This document shows positions 7,318 through 15,332 of a stretch of DNA of 16,007 nucleotides, piece by piece. The stretch covers positions 82,255 through 98,261 of the forward strand of contig NVUO01000011.1 in assembly GCA_002733155.1 (NCBI GenBank), in the 5' to 3' direction. The first letter of the stretch is position 1; every line of letters starts with the position of its first letter. The translations under genes were made by a program, and so were the position numbers. Below the pieces are notes generated by a model. The model had not been told where the DNA came from. It did not search any database and was given only the letters and a program-made list of their open reading frames with translations. The DNA is from Sulfurimonas sp. GTDB lineage: Bacteria > Campylobacterota > Campylobacteria > Campylobacterales > Sulfurimonadaceae.

Positions 7318-7326
7318 AGAGAAATA

Positions 7327-8232
7327 ATGGATAAGTATAATAATAGAGAGACTATTAAAAATACAAGTTTTTTGTCTACATTTTTCTCAACAAACAAAGA
7401 TGGAAAAACTAAATTTTCTTATAGAATGAAAAGATGGATTCTTGTTATAGCTATACATCTTTTATTTTTTTTATCATTTGCAATAGATATACAGATTCTA
7501 GAAGGTACTTTAAATGGTTCACGCTTTTTAGGTTTTCATATGATAGATATATTTACAAGTATGCAGGTATATTTAGCTACATATAAGTTACCAATAAATA
7601 TGCTCATAGGGGCATCTACTATACTTATATTTTATATGATAGTTGGTGGTAGGAGTTATTGTGCATGGGTATGCCCATATGGGATTATTTCTGAAGTTGG
7701 TGAAAAATTTCATAATAGTCTTGTAAATAAAAACATCATAAAAGAGAGAAAGTTTGACCATAGAGTTAGACACTTTTTCTGGTTCATATTCTTAGCACTT
7801 TCATCATTTTCTGGTTATTTGGTTTTTGAGACCTTTAATGTAATCGGGATTTTAAGCCGTATGATAGCTTATGGATGGTCATTAGCTTTTCTTTGGGTTG
7901 TAGTTATATTTTTATTTGAAGTATTTGTATCTCGTCGTGCTTGGTGTACATATATATGTCCAATTGGAACTACATATGGTTATATTGGAAAGGTATCAGC
8001 TCTTAGAATAGAATGGAATGACAACTGTGATAGTTGTATGGTATGCCATGATGTTTGTTTTGAGCCACAAGTTTTAGAAATTACAAAAAAGAAATATAAA
8101 GAGCAAATTGCGGATAAAAAGATAAAAACTCAGTATATAACTGGAGCTGATTGTACATTATGTGGACGTTGCGCTGATGTATGTCACGCAGATGCTTTAA
8201 ATTTTGACTTTAGATTAAAAGGTATAGTATGA
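7327..8232 (+). CDS. nosH: NosH, NapH-like membrane iron-sulfur protein
   Basis: Polytopic membrane protein related to NapH and the C-terminal half of NosR, proposed to oxidise menaquinol together with NosG. Transmembrane helices lie near residues 36-56, 90-108, 150-168 and 183-201. Two C-x3-C-P motifs follow helices (C112/C116 and C207/C211), as in NapH/NosR/CcoG proteins. Two [4Fe-4S] ferredoxin sites come at the cytoplasmic C terminus: C234/C237/C240/C244 and C276/C279/C282/C286. At 301 residues it has the normal length. The last codons overlap nosF by 4 nt (ATGA), so coupling is tight. With no nosR in the window, NosGH is the likely entry point for electrons. Confidence 0.93.
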   Translation: MDKYNNRETIKNTSFLSTFFSTNKDGKTKFSYRMKRWILVIAIHLLFFLSFAIDIQILEGTLNGSRFLGFHMIDIFTSMQVYLATYKLPINMLIGASTILIFYMIVGGRSYCAWVCPYGIISEVGEKFHNSLVNKNIIKERKFDHRVRHFFWFIFLALSSFSGYLVFETFNVIGILSRMIAYGWSLAFLWVVVIFLFEVFVSRRAWCTYICPIGTTYGYIGKVSALRIEWNDNCDSCMVCHDVCFEPQVLEITKKKYKEQIADKKIKTQYITGADCTLCGRCADVCHADALNFDFRLKGIV

Positions 8233-8867
8233 TAAAAATAAATAATTTAACAAAAAAATTCGGATTGTCTATCTCTTTAGATTCTATTAGTTGCGAGTTC
8301 AATAAAAATGAATCTATAGCCCTAATGGGTGCTAACGGTGCTGGTAAAACTACACTTATACGCTCAATACTTGGATATTATCATCCAGATTCTGGCGAGG
8401 TATTAATAAATGGCTTAAATCCAATAAAAGACAGGGTGAAAGTTTTAGATAATATTAGTTTTGTACCACAACTTCCGCCTCCCATTAAACTAAGTATAAA
8501 TGAGTTAATATCATATGTACATATTAGTTCCAAGGTGGATAAAGGACTTATCTTACACTTTGCAAATGAAATGAAACTAGATGTAAAATCAAACTTACAT
8601 AAATCATTTTTTAAACTAAGTGGTGGAATGAAACAAAAACTACTAATAGCTATAAGCCTTGCAAAAAAAAGTGATGTAATTATTTATGATGAACCAACTG
8701 CTAACCTTGATCCAAAAGCTAGGGATGATTTTTACAGATTACTAAAACAAAATGAAGATGAAAAAGTTTTATTATTTGTAACACATAGACTTGAAGAGGT
8801 ACGAGATTTAGTAAATAGACAAATTTATATGGATTTAGGAAAAATAACAAAAGATGAGAGGGTTTAG
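8229..8867 (+). CDS. nosF: NosF, ABC transporter ATPase for NosZ maturation
   Basis: Cytoplasmic ATPase of the NosFY transporter, which supplies NosD with what is needed for CuZ assembly. All elements are present: Walker A GANGAGKT (34-41), Q-loop Q81, signature LSGGM (130-134), Walker B V-I-I-Y-D-E-P (150-156) with catalytic E155, and switch H186. At 212 residues it is shorter than the roughly 300-residue NosF of Pseudomonas; it ends soon after the H-loop and lacks a C-terminal extension. The start lies inside nosH (AAAGG upstream) and the stop directly abuts the nosY ATG. Confidence 0.93.
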   Translation: MIKINNLTKKFGLSISLDSISCEFNKNESIALMGANGAGKTTLIRSILGYYHPDSGEVLINGLNPIKDRVKVLDNISFVPQLPPPIKLSINELISYVHISSKVDKGLILHFANEMKLDVKSNLHKSFFKLSGGMKQKLLIAISLAKKSDVIIYDEPTANLDPKARDDFYRLLKQNEDEKVLLFVTHRLEEVRDLVNRQIYMDLGKITKDERV

Positions 8868-9695
8868 ATGAATAATTTAAAATTAATTGCTTACCTAGAT
8901 TTAAAAGAATCTATCCGTACTAAATGGTTTTTAGTATATTCTTTAGTTTTTGGTGGACTAATAGCTTTATTTTTTATAGCTGGGGTAACTGAATCTCAGG
9001 TAATGGGTTTTAGTGGTTTAAGTAGATTATTACTTATGTATATTCAAATAACTATAGTTATTTTACCAATATTTATACTTATAACTACTGTGCGTTCTAT
9101 CTCGGGGGATAGGGATAACCATATCTTAGAGTATATGCTTTCATTTCCAATATCTTTAAAACAATACTATTGGGGTAAGGTTATTGGTAGGTTTATAACG
9201 GTATATCTACCTGTACTTTTTGCTATGATTATAGCAATTATATATGGTTCTATAAAGGGTGCCGATATACCATGGGCTATATTCTTTTTATATACTAGTT
9301 TATTGTTTTCACTTTCTTTTTCTTTTTTAGGTATAGCTTTTTTTATATCTTCCTTTGTAAAATCTAGTGAAGTAGCACTTGGTATTGCTTTTTTTATATG
9401 GATATTTTTACTAGCCTTTATAGATATAGCCCTTATCTCACTAATGATGCAAGAACGTTTATCTACTGAACTTATTATCACTATATCTATGTTAAACCCT
9501 ATGGAGATATTTCGTATAGCTGCTATATCATTGTTTGACCCAGAGTTAACTGTAATGGGTCCAGTTGCTTTTTATATCTTAGATACTATGACTCAGACTA
9601 TGTTTGTAATAGTATCTGTAACTTACCCTACCCTTTTAGGTTTAGTATTTGCAACATTAGGCTATAAAATATTTAAGAAAAAAGATTTAGTATAA
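8868..9695 (+). CDS. nosY: NosY, ABC-2 type permease for NosZ maturation
   Basis: Membrane partner of NosF. About six transmembrane helices are visible, near residues 21-41, 60-78, 106-126, 141-164, 170-192 and 246-266. The segment S-G-D-R-D-N-H-I-L-E-Y-M-L-S-F-P-I after helix 2 is the coupling-type motif seen in ABC-2 permeases of the NosY/copper-processing family. It has 275 residues, the normal length. It begins immediately after the nosF stop (GAGAGGG as ribosome site) and ends 9 nt before the NosL-family gene. Confidence 0.93.
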   Translation: MNNLKLIAYLDLKESIRTKWFLVYSLVFGGLIALFFIAGVTESQVMGFSGLSRLLLMYIQITIVILPIFILITTVRSISGDRDNHILEYMLSFPISLKQYYWGKVIGRFITVYLPVLFAMIIAIIYGSIKGADIPWAIFFLYTSLLFSLSFSFLGIAFFISSFVKSSEVALGIAFFIWIFLLAFIDIALISLMMQERLSTELIITISMLNPMEIFRIAAISLFDPELTVMGPVAFYILDTMTQTMFVIVSVTYPTLLGLVFATLGYKIFKKKDLV

Positions 9696-9704
9696 GGAAA
9701 TAAT

Positions 9705-10175
9705 ATGCATAAATATATATTAGGTTTAGTTTTAACATCAAGTTTAGTTTTCTCAGCTAGTATGGATTTTGATAAAGATACAAAAGGACTAGTTAGACAT
9801 CTTAAAGTATATAAAGCACCTAGATGGGTATCTAAAGTAGAGTTATCAAGTGGAAAATCTGTGTACTTTTGCTCACCAAAATCAATGTTGGAGTTTTATC
9901 ATCATCCTGGAAAATGGATAGAGTTAAATATAAAAAGTGAAAATGATTTTAAAAAAATTTTAGTAACAGACTTTAAAACACTAGAGCCAATAGATGCAAA
10001 AGGTGCATTTTATGTATATGGAGCTACTATAATCTCACCAGCTGGTGATGACTTAGTTCCATTTTCAAGTTACAAAGATGCAAAAGAATATGCAGCTAAG
10101 TATATGGGTAGAAGAATTTTGAACTTCAAAGAGATAAAAAACTCTCTTATCCGCCTTTTAAATGGAAGAATATAA
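9705..10175 (+). CDS. nosL: NosL-family protein, secreted and non-lipoprotein
   Basis: NosL proteins are periplasmic Cu(I) carriers for NosZ. This one has a cleavable signal peptide (residues 1-18, cleavage after F-S-A-S or F-S-A) and no lipobox Cys. It carries the C-terminal NosL core: Y-F-C-S-P-K-S-M (54-61), V-T-D-F (87-90), P-I-D-A-K-G-A-F-Y-V-Y-G (95-106), and a final D-A-K-E-Y-A...G-R-R-I-L-N-F-K-E (125-143). The N-terminal C-x2-C-x-M block of classical NosL is absent, and Cys56 is the only cysteine. AAGGA precedes the ATG. It is the last gene of the nosB operon. A second, classical NosL lies at 14340-14768, so the two may divide the work. Confidence 0.85.
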   Translation: MHKYILGLVLTSSLVFSASMDFDKDTKGLVRHLKVYKAPRWVSKVELSSGKSVYFCSPKSMLEFYHHPGKWIELNIKSENDFKKILVTDFKTLEPIDAKGAFYVYGATIISPAGDDLVPFSSYKDAKEYAAKYMGRRILNFKEIKNSLIRLLNGRI

Positions 10176-10226
10176 AACCAAACTAAGTATTTAAGTTCTT
10201 ATTTATATTTTAAGATGTAATATTGT

Positions 10227-10240
10227 TATAATATAAAAGG
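10227..10240 (+). promoter_or_regulatory. Possible promoter -10 and ribosome site for the chemoreceptor gene
   Basis: TATAAT at 10227-10232 lies in the 71-bp gap after the NosL-family gene, but it is only about 14 nt before the TTG start, so the leader would be very short. AAAGG (10236-10240) lies 6 nt before the TTG at 10247 and supports that start. No Crp/Fnr-type palindrome and no clear terminator are seen in the gap, so read-through from the nos operon is possible. Confidence 0.35.
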
Positions 10241-10246
10241 TTTTAT

Positions 10247-12514
10247 TTGAATTTAAAAAGTTTAAAAGTTCGTTTAATTTCACTAATGTCAGTAGCTACA
10301 ATTGCAGTTGGTGCTACTATAATATTTATAGCGATGCCAAAGTTTAATACGGAGATGATAGAATTAAATCTTAATCAACTTAATGCAGTTAAAGAATCAA
10401 AGCGTGGTCATATTGATGACTCTTTTCAAAGCATAAAAGCCTTAGTAATATCAACTTCTAAAAGTAACGGTACTATTTCAGCAATAACAGAGTTTGATAA
10501 GGCTTATTCAAACTTAGATACTACACTTCACTTTGATTTAGAAAAACTAAAAAACTCACTTATAAATAACTACAATGACAAATACCTAAATAGTGTTGAA
10601 TATGAAATACCAAATGTATCTGTACGTAGGATCACATCTGAGTATTTACCAAAAACGGCAAATGGTCTAAGTGCTCAAAAAATGTATATCTTAGACAATA
10701 ATTCTAAGGTTGGTGTAAAAAACAACCTTGTATATTGCAAGGATTATAAGGATAATTATTCTTTAATTCATAAAAAAAACCATCCTGGTTTTAATTCCAT
10801 GTTAAATGAATTTGGACTTTATGATATTTTTTTGGTAAATACACATGGTGATGTAGTCTATACTGTATTTAAAGAAAAAGACTATGCTACAAACTTAGTT
10901 AATGGTGCTTATAAAGATTCTGGTTTAGCCTTAGCATATAAAAAGGCTATGACTATAAAATCTGGAGAAATTTCTTATGATGACTTTAAACCTTACGAGC
11001 CAAGTTACAATGCACCTGCAGCCTTTATAGCTACACCTATTTTTAAAAATAATAAAAGATTAGGTGTACTTATTTTTCAATTTCCAATTGATAAAATCAA
11101 TAAAATAATGAGTTTTGATGGTGAGTATAAAAAAGCAGGTCTTGGTGAAAGTGGTCAAGCTTACTTACTTAGTAACGATGGTATTATGAAAAGTAATAGC
11201 CGTTTTGTTAAAGAAATAGACGATGCACTTGTTAAAAAACTAGGTACAACTATTGGTATATTTAAAGTAGAATCAGCTTCTAGTAAAAAAGCATTAGCTG
11301 GAGATACTGGTGCATGGATTATACAAGATTATCGTGGTATTGATGTTTTAAGTGCATATGCACCTATTAATGTATATGGTCATAAATGGGCTATTATTGC
11401 TGAGATAAATAAAGAAGAAGCTCTAAGAGCTGCTAAAGAAATTCAATGGTTAGTTATTAGTATATCCTTAGCTGTAATATTAATATTTGTATTTATTGGA
11501 ATATTCCTTATACAAAAACTTGTAGTAGCTAAATTATTTATACTGCAACAGGCTGCACATAATTTAGCCGTAGGTGATGGAGATTTAACACAACGAATAA
11601 AGGTACCAGTTGGTGATGAAATTTATGAAGTAGCTCATGATATTAATCTATTTATAAAAAAAGTACAAAATACTGTAGCTGAAGCAAAAATAAGTTCATA
11701 TGAAAATAATTCTATAGCTGATAATTTATCAAGTACATCAATTCTTATTGGTAAAAAAACAGAAGAAGAATCCAATATTATTACAAATATATCGACAAGA
11801 GGTCAAGATTTACAAAATATACTTAAGGGAGCCGTGAAGCAGGCACAGTCTACTAAACATGAAATAGATTCAGCAGAACTACAATTAATAACTGCCAATA
11901 CTACTATTATGAAATTAGCTGAGGATGTAACTCAACGTTCTATTGCTGAGAGTGAACTAGCAGATAAATTAAATCAACTAAGTTCAGATGCTCAAGAAGT
12001 AAAAAATATACTAAATGTTATTTCAGATATTGCTGATCAGACAAATTTACTAGCTTTAAATGCTGCAATTGAAGCAGCACGCGCAGGTGAACATGGACGT
12101 GGTTTTGCTGTAGTAGCTGATGAAGTTAGAAAACTAGCTGAGAGGACACAAAAATCTTTAACAGAGATAAATGCTACAATTAATGTGATTGTACAATCAA
12201 TTATGGATACTAGTGAGAGTATTACTCATAATGCTAAAGAAATTGGTAAGCTATCTGAAAATGCGAACTCTGCACAATCACAAATTCATGGAAGTGTAGA
12301 GATGATTGCAAACTCTACAATTAGTGTAGATTCAATGGTTGAAAGATATTTGAATAATGCTGAGTCTATTCAAGGCATCATTGATGATGTGCAAAGTATA
12401 AATGAACTATCATCTTCAAATGCACAAAGTGTTGAAGAGATTGCATCTGCATCTAATAAGCTATCAGGCATGACAGCTAAATTAAATGAGATGCTTGGAG
12501 AGTATAAAACTTAG
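10247..12514 (+). CDS. Methyl-accepting chemotaxis protein with dCache-type sensor
   Basis: Transmembrane chemoreceptor. Helix 1 is at about 11-29. A large periplasmic domain (30-395) contains the features of a double Cache sensor, such as [10 protein letters not shown] (196-205) and [15 protein letters not shown] (298-312). Helix 2 is at about 401-422, HAMP at about 423-475, then a coiled-coil signalling domain. The hairpin tip is unmistakable at 590-640 ([19 protein letters not shown] followed by [12 protein letters not shown]). No CheR-binding pentapeptide is visible at the C terminus (G-E-Y-K-T). It uses a TTG start supported by AAAGG. The ligand cannot be read from sequence. Its place directly after the nos operon makes taxis related to denitrification or energy state an attractive guess only. 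The stop overlaps that of the facing cytochrome gene. Confidence 0.92.
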   Translation: MNLKSLKVRLISLMSVATIAVGATIIFIAMPKFNTEMIELNLNQLNAVKESKRGHIDDSFQSIKALVISTSKSNGTISAITEFDKAYSNLDTTLHFDLEKLKNSLINNYNDKYLNSVEYEIPNVSVRRITSEYLPKTANGLSAQKMYILDNNSKVGVKNNLVYCKDYKDNYSLIHKKNHPGFNSMLNEFGLYDIFLVNTHGDVVYTVFKEKDYATNLVNGAYKDSGLALAYKKAMTIKSGEISYDDFKPYEPSYNAPAAFIATPIFKNNKRLGVLIFQFPIDKINKIMSFDGEYKKAGLGESGQAYLLSNDGIMKSNSRFVKEIDDALVKKLGTTIGIFKVESASSKKALAGDTGAWIIQDYRGIDVLSAYAPINVYGHKWAIIAEINKEEALRAAKEIQWLVISISLAVILIFVFIGIFLIQKLVVAKLFILQQAAHNLAVGDGDLTQRIKVPVGDEIYEVAHDINLFIKKVQNTVAEAKISSYENNSIADNLSSTSILIGKKTEEESNIITNISTRGQDLQNILKGAVKQAQSTKHEIDSAELQLITANTTIMKLAEDVTQRSIAESELADKLNQLSSDAQEVKNILNVISDIADQTNLLALNAAIEAARAGEHGRGFAVVADEVRKLAERTQKSLTEINATINVIVQSIMDTSESITHNAKEIGKLSENANSAQSQIHGSVEMIANSTISVDSMVERYLNNAESIQGIIDDVQSINELSSSNAQSVEEIASASNKLSGMTAKLNEMLGEYKT

Positions 12515-12535
12515 AAGTTAAACTTCTGAGTTTTT
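12506..12535. terminator. Bidirectional terminator spanning two overlapping stop codons
   Basis: Arms AAAACTTAGAAG (12506-12517) and CTTCTGAGTTTT (12523-12534) pair over 12 bp with one T-G mismatch that becomes a wobble pair in RNA, around a 5-nt loop. T tracts flank it in both directions (12531-12535 on plus; 12509-12506 on minus). Both convergent genes end inside the left arm (stops at 12512-12514 and 12513-12511), so one structure serves both transcripts. Confidence 0.75.
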
Positions 12536-13632
12536 AAAACTCTAAACTTAGTCAATTCATTATTATCTTTAAGTCCCAATTTTTTCAATCCATCTTTAGA
12601 AATCATTTTGATACCCAAAGTTAGTTTTAAATTATCACCATCTAATAAAACTTCTTTAAAAACAACTTCTCTTTTAGCATATACCAAAGTATCTTTTAAG
12701 GCCATATTAGCATTCCATGGCATAACTTCTTTGCCATCTTTTCCTAATATTCTTTCAAATACAAAAGGCTCTAATTCTATAATTTTACCATTTCTACTAA
12801 TTTCAGCTTTTAAAATACCTTGCCTAAAGGCTTGACCAAAAAAAGCATGATTGGACTTATTTATAACATTTACAACAAAGTTATTTGTATTTTTAAATAA
12901 CTTGAAGTCTATGTACATACCCATCTTTTCACTTTTATGATATATACCAGCTATACCATGATAAGCATGGGTCTTTGTTTCATTGATAGTAACCTTAGTA
13001 CCCATAACTTGAGGCATATGACAGGTTACACATGTATTTGTATCTTTTTCATCTATAACAGCATCAAGCATAGTTATATCAAAACTATGTTCATTGTTTG
13101 TATGTGAATGACAACCCATACATACATTCCCAGTATAATAGTTTTCATTAGAATAGTCTATGGTATGGTATGGTGAGTTTTTAGATTCTTTTACAAGTCC
13201 AAACCAAGATGTAACTGTTTCATATTTAGCCTTGCCTTTTTTACCTTTTTCAGCTGTAAAAAACTCTTTTTTCTTACCAGTAGAGACATTAATATTTGAA
13301 AAATTACCTTCCTCTATAGTCTTAATGGTGTGACAAAATACACAAGAAATTGCCTCATCTTTTTGTATAGAGTTATTTGTCAATTCTCCAGTTTGAACTG
13401 ACTTTATATCACTTGGAGAGTGACACTTTGCACAGGTATATCCTTTTTCATTTTTTGGATGTTTATCCCACATAGCTTTATGTATAGGATTATTATACGT
13501 AGAAGCATTTTTATGCGATGATTGATAATATTCACTATATATAATTGGATGACATTTTTGGCATAGCTTACTTTCATTTGCTAATAGTAAGCCAGAAAGT
13601 AAAAAAAAAGTAGTAATAAGAATGTATTTCAT
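12511..13632 (-). CDS. Pentahaem c-type cytochrome, periplasmic, function unknown
   Basis: Secreted multihaem cytochrome. Signal peptide residues 1-18 (cleavage near L-L-A-N). Five CxxCH sites: CQKCH 24-28, CAKCH 67-71, CVFCH 97-101, CMGCH 171-175 and CVTCH 201-205. Residues 225-373 lack cysteines and look beta-rich. The haem part resembles the cytochrome c554-type multihaem family, but I cannot assign a substrate. It could be an electron carrier or a reductase of nitrogen or sulfur oxyanions. An upstream ATG at 13644 would add four residues, but GGGGGA lies between the two ATGs at the right distance for the one at 13632, which also gives a standard signal peptide. A TTGAT-N4-ATCAG operator lies upstream. 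The gene overlaps the facing chemoreceptor gene by 4 nt at the stops. Confidence 0.88.
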   Translation of the reverse strand: MKYILITTFFLLSGLLLANESKLCQKCHPIIYSEYYQSSHKNASTYNNPIHKAMWDKHPKNEKGYTCAKCHSPSDIKSVQTGELTNNSIQKDEAISCVFCHTIKTIEEGNFSNINVSTGKKKEFFTAEKGKKGKAKYETVTSWFGLVKESKNSPYHTIDYSNENYYTGNVCMGCHSHTNNEHSFDITMLDAVIDEKDTNTCVTCHMPQVMGTKVTINETKTHAYHGIAGIYHKSEKMGMYIDFKLFKNTNNFVVNVINKSNHAFFGQAFRQGILKAEISRNGKIIELEPFVFERILGKDGKEVMPWNANMALKDTLVYAKREVVFKEVLLDGDNLKLTLGIKMISKDGLKKLGLKDNNELTKFRVLKTQKFNF

Positions 13633-13644
13633 TTGTTCCCCCAT

Positions 13645-13662
13645 AGAATATCTGTGTATTCT
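13645..13662. repeat. Small inverted repeat at the cytochrome transcription start
   Basis: AGAATA (13645-13650) and TATTCT (13657-13662) form a perfect 6-bp dyad around a 6-nt centre. It covers the proposed -10 (TAGAAT, minus 13663-13658) and start region, so it could be a second operator or simply follow from the -10 sequence. Confidence 0.4.
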
Positions 13663-13699
13663 AACGAAGCAATAAATGTATTGGGTTGATATATATCAG
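13651..13699 (-). promoter_or_regulatory. Promoter of the pentahaem cytochrome gene with FNR-like site
   Basis: TTGAT-ATAT-ATCAG (13686-13699 on plus; reads CTGAT-N4-ATCAA on minus) differs from the FNR consensus TTGAT-N4-ATCAA at one base. On the minus strand, TAGAAT at 13663-13658 is a good -10, so transcription would start near 13651. The site would then be centred at -41.5, the same class II spacing as at nosZ and nosB. The operator starts 3 bases beyond the regulator gene's stop codon. Confidence 0.7.
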
Positions 13700-13702
13700 G
13701 TA

Positions 13703-14335
13703 TTATTCAAAAAATGGTATTAAAGCACCTCTATCAACTTTTTTAGTCTTAATATCTATAATATCCTTGTCTTTAAAAAACTTAAGTATACGTGAAAGTG
13801 TTTCAGGTGATACTCCAAGTATCTCAGCAATCTCAATATTTTTTGTTTCAAAAAAACTTTCTGAATGATTATAAATGTATTTAGCTACCCTCTCTTTTGA
13901 ATCAAGTACTAAATTCGTTGAAATTATATTTTCAAGATTTTTTATCTTTTTTATTAAAGATGTTTGAATATTAAATGCTAAGTTTGGATTTTCAAAAATA
14001 ATAGACTTTAGTTTTTTAAAATCAATTTTAAAAAGTTTAACATCACTATAAGCTTTTGCAGTAGCTGGATAAGGTATATCTTCAAAGTTAGCTACCTCTC
14101 CAATTAGTTCATTTTCGTGAAAATATTTAAGCACTATTTCTTTGTGAGATGATGAAGTTTTATAAAGTTTTATAACACCATTGGCTAATAAATACAGATG
14201 TTTTGGTTCATCACCCTCATAAAAAACTATATTATCCTTAGAAACTTTTTGAACAGTTGTAAAGTTTTCTATCTTTGCAAGCGTCTCTTCATCTATATCT
14301 TTAAAAAAAATTATATTTTGTAATTGTAATCTCAT
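13703..14335 (-). CDS. Crp/Fnr-family transcription regulator, cysteine-free
   Basis: DNA-binding regulator of the Crp/Fnr superfamily. Residues 15-110 form the cyclic-nucleotide-like effector beta-barrel, 112-140 the dimerisation helix, and 145-210 a winged helix-turn-helix. The recognition helix contains E178-T-L-S-R182, matching the E-x-x-S-R contacts of FNR rather than the R-E-x-x-G-R of Crp, which fits TTGA-type half-sites. There is no cysteine at all, so it cannot hold an FNR-type [4Fe-4S] oxygen sensor; a DNR/Nss-type response to NO or another N-oxide is possible. It has 210 residues. It lies 4 nt after the lipoprotein nosL stop, likely in one operon with it. It is the obvious candidate to bind the three palindromes in this window, but that is inference. 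Confidence 0.88.
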   Translation of the reverse strand: MRLQLQNIIFFKDIDEETLAKIENFTTVQKVSKDNIVFYEGDEPKHLYLLANGVIKLYKTSSSHKEIVLKYFHENELIGEVANFEDIPYPATAKAYSDVKLFKIDFKKLKSIIFENPNLAFNIQTSLIKKIKNLENIISTNLVLDSKERVAKYIYNHSESFFETKNIEIAEILGVSPETLSRILKFFKDKDIIDIKTKKVDRGALIPFFE

Positions 14336-14339
14336 TTAT

Positions 14340-14768
14340 CTACTTTTTAATTTCTTTATATACTTCACTAAAGCTAAATATATTTTTAGTAGTATCTATT
14401 GTATTTTTTGATTTATATGCGCTAAATCCAAAGTTCATTGGTGTAGTATTTCCTCGTGAATAATATGCGGTTTTTGCATCACACCATTCACCAGTTTTTG
14501 CATCTGTAACTGAAATTTTTGCATCTTTTATCCAGTTTATCTTGGATTCTATAGACCATATAACCATACAGCCTATATCATCAAACTTATATATTTTATT
14601 TGAATTTGGATTTTGAACTTGTACACTATGTTTCCTATCACTAATAACCATTATACAACGTGAACACATATCTCTATCCCAATGCATCTGAGATAGAGCG
14701 TTCACATCTTTCTTATCCTGACAAGCTATAAATAAAAAAACAAATGGTAAAAACAGTATATATTTCAT
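14340..14768 (-). CDS. nosL: NosL, copper-binding lipoprotein (classical form)
   Basis: Copper chaperone for NosZ maturation, probably outer-membrane or inner-membrane lipid-anchored in the periplasm. Signal peptide with a slightly unusual lipobox F-I-A-C (Cys16). The NosL metal block is clear: M34-C35-S-R-C38-I-M40, followed by V-I-S-D-R-K-H-S-V-Q-V. Further cysteines are C67 and C96, and the family's typical D-A-K-T-A-Y-Y end of the core is at 97-103. There are 142 residues. AAGGAAG lies just upstream of the ATG. It is followed 4 nt later by the Crp/Fnr-type regulator. It is a paralogue of the non-lipoprotein NosL-family gene at 9705-10175; the two differ in anchoring and in which cysteine motif they keep. 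Confidence 0.88.
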   Translation of the reverse strand: MKYILFLPFVFLFIACQDKKDVNALSQMHWDRDMCSRCIMVISDRKHSVQVQNPNSNKIYKFDDIGCMVIWSIESKINWIKDAKISVTDAKTGEWCDAKTAYYSRGNTTPMNFGFSAYKSKNTIDTTKNIFSFSEVYKEIKK

Positions 14769-14789
14769 AAGCTTCCTTGTAATTAAGGC

Positions 14790-14795
14790 AATATA
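14790..14795 (-). promoter_or_regulatory. Weak candidate -10 upstream of the lipoprotein nosL
   Basis: TATATT on the minus strand (14795-14790) lies 22 nt before the ATG at 14768, in the 83-bp gap after the DUF4149 gene. No convincing -35 and no TTGAC/TTGAT palindrome are seen here, so nosL and the regulator may be expressed constitutively at a basal level. Confidence 0.35.
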
Positions 14796-14847
14796 ACATA
14801 AAATTAATTAAAGAAAAGCAAGATATTGTGACTTTATAATATTTTAA

Positions 14848-14870
14848 ACTTTTAAGTAGTCCTTAAAAGT
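14848..14870 (-). terminator. Hairpin at the end of the DUF4149 gene
   Basis: Perfect 9-bp arms ACTTTTAAG (14848-14856) and CTTAAAAGT (14862-14870) around 5 nt. The stop codon of the minus-strand gene (14854-14852) lies in the arm. The stem is A/T rich and the following T run on the minus strand is short (TTTAAAA), so termination may be partial. Confidence 0.45.
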
Positions 14871-15331
14871 AGTAGTCTTCTGATAAATAAAACAAAAAGT
14901 GATATGGCTAAAATCTTAAAATCAAGTTCACTTGCAAAGTGGATATTCGCAAATGTATCACTTTGAGTAGCTTCAACACCAAGTGCCTGCATATCTAGAA
15001 TTTTAGGGGAGTATACAGCTGAAAACATTAAAGATGTAAATACAACACTTACACTACTAACAAATATAATAGTATCTCTTTGTCCAAATTTATACATAAT
15101 TAATTCATAAGCAGTTACATAAAATGCTAAAACATATATCCAGTAAGAGAAACGGTGGAATATCTCACCCATTATAATTCCAGCATTATAATTATCAATT
15201 AACATAGAGTGCAAAATTTTATCTGTATTAAAAACAACTGGAGCTACAAAAGCACCTAATACTATAACAGCTCCAAATGATGCAGCTAATATAATCAAAT
15301 AACTAAAATCAGCATAAATACTTCTCTTCAA
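14852..15331 (-). CDS. DUF4149-type four-helix membrane protein
   Basis: Membrane protein of unknown function, 159 residues, with helices near 10-30, 60-80, 86-106 and 136-155. The pattern V-L-G-A-F-V-A-P-V-V-F in helix 1, then S-A-V-Y-S-P-K-I after helix 3 and F-A-N-I-H-F-A-S-E before helix 4, fits the DUF4149/TMEM205-like family. The start is a TTG at 15331-15329, one base after the prmC stop, with GAGG 7 nt upstream; the next in-frame Met is at residue 43, inside the protein. It is therefore co-transcribed with prmC, a housekeeping unit unrelated to the nos genes. Confidence 0.75.
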   Translation of the reverse strand: MKRSIYADFSYLIILAASFGAVIVLGAFVAPVVFNTDKILHSMLIDNYNAGIIMGEIFHRFSYWIYVLAFYVTAYELIMYKFGQRDTIIFVSSVSVVFTSLMFSAVYSPKILDMQALGVEATQSDTFANIHFASELDFKILAISLFVLFIRRLLLLRTT

Positions 15332-15332
15332 C

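Noticed and set aside
9167..9481. Minus-strand open frame opposite nosY
   Set aside because: Lys/Ile-rich shadow of a membrane protein gene without a start signal.
429..10175. A NosR or NosX (ApbE-like) gene
   Set aside because: No frame in the window shows the FMN-binding plus NapH-like fusion of NosR or an ApbE fold; NosG and NosH are separate proteins, as expected for clade II loci.
13639..13644. ATG at 13644 as the start of the pentahaem cytochrome
   Set aside because: The GGGGGA that best serves as ribosome site lies within its first codons and fits the ATG at 13632, which also begins a normal signal peptide.
12608..13868. Plus-strand open frames opposite the pentahaem cytochrome and the Crp/Fnr gene
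   Set aside because: Both opposite genes have clear domains; these frames are Ser/Lys-rich shadows with no ribosome sites.
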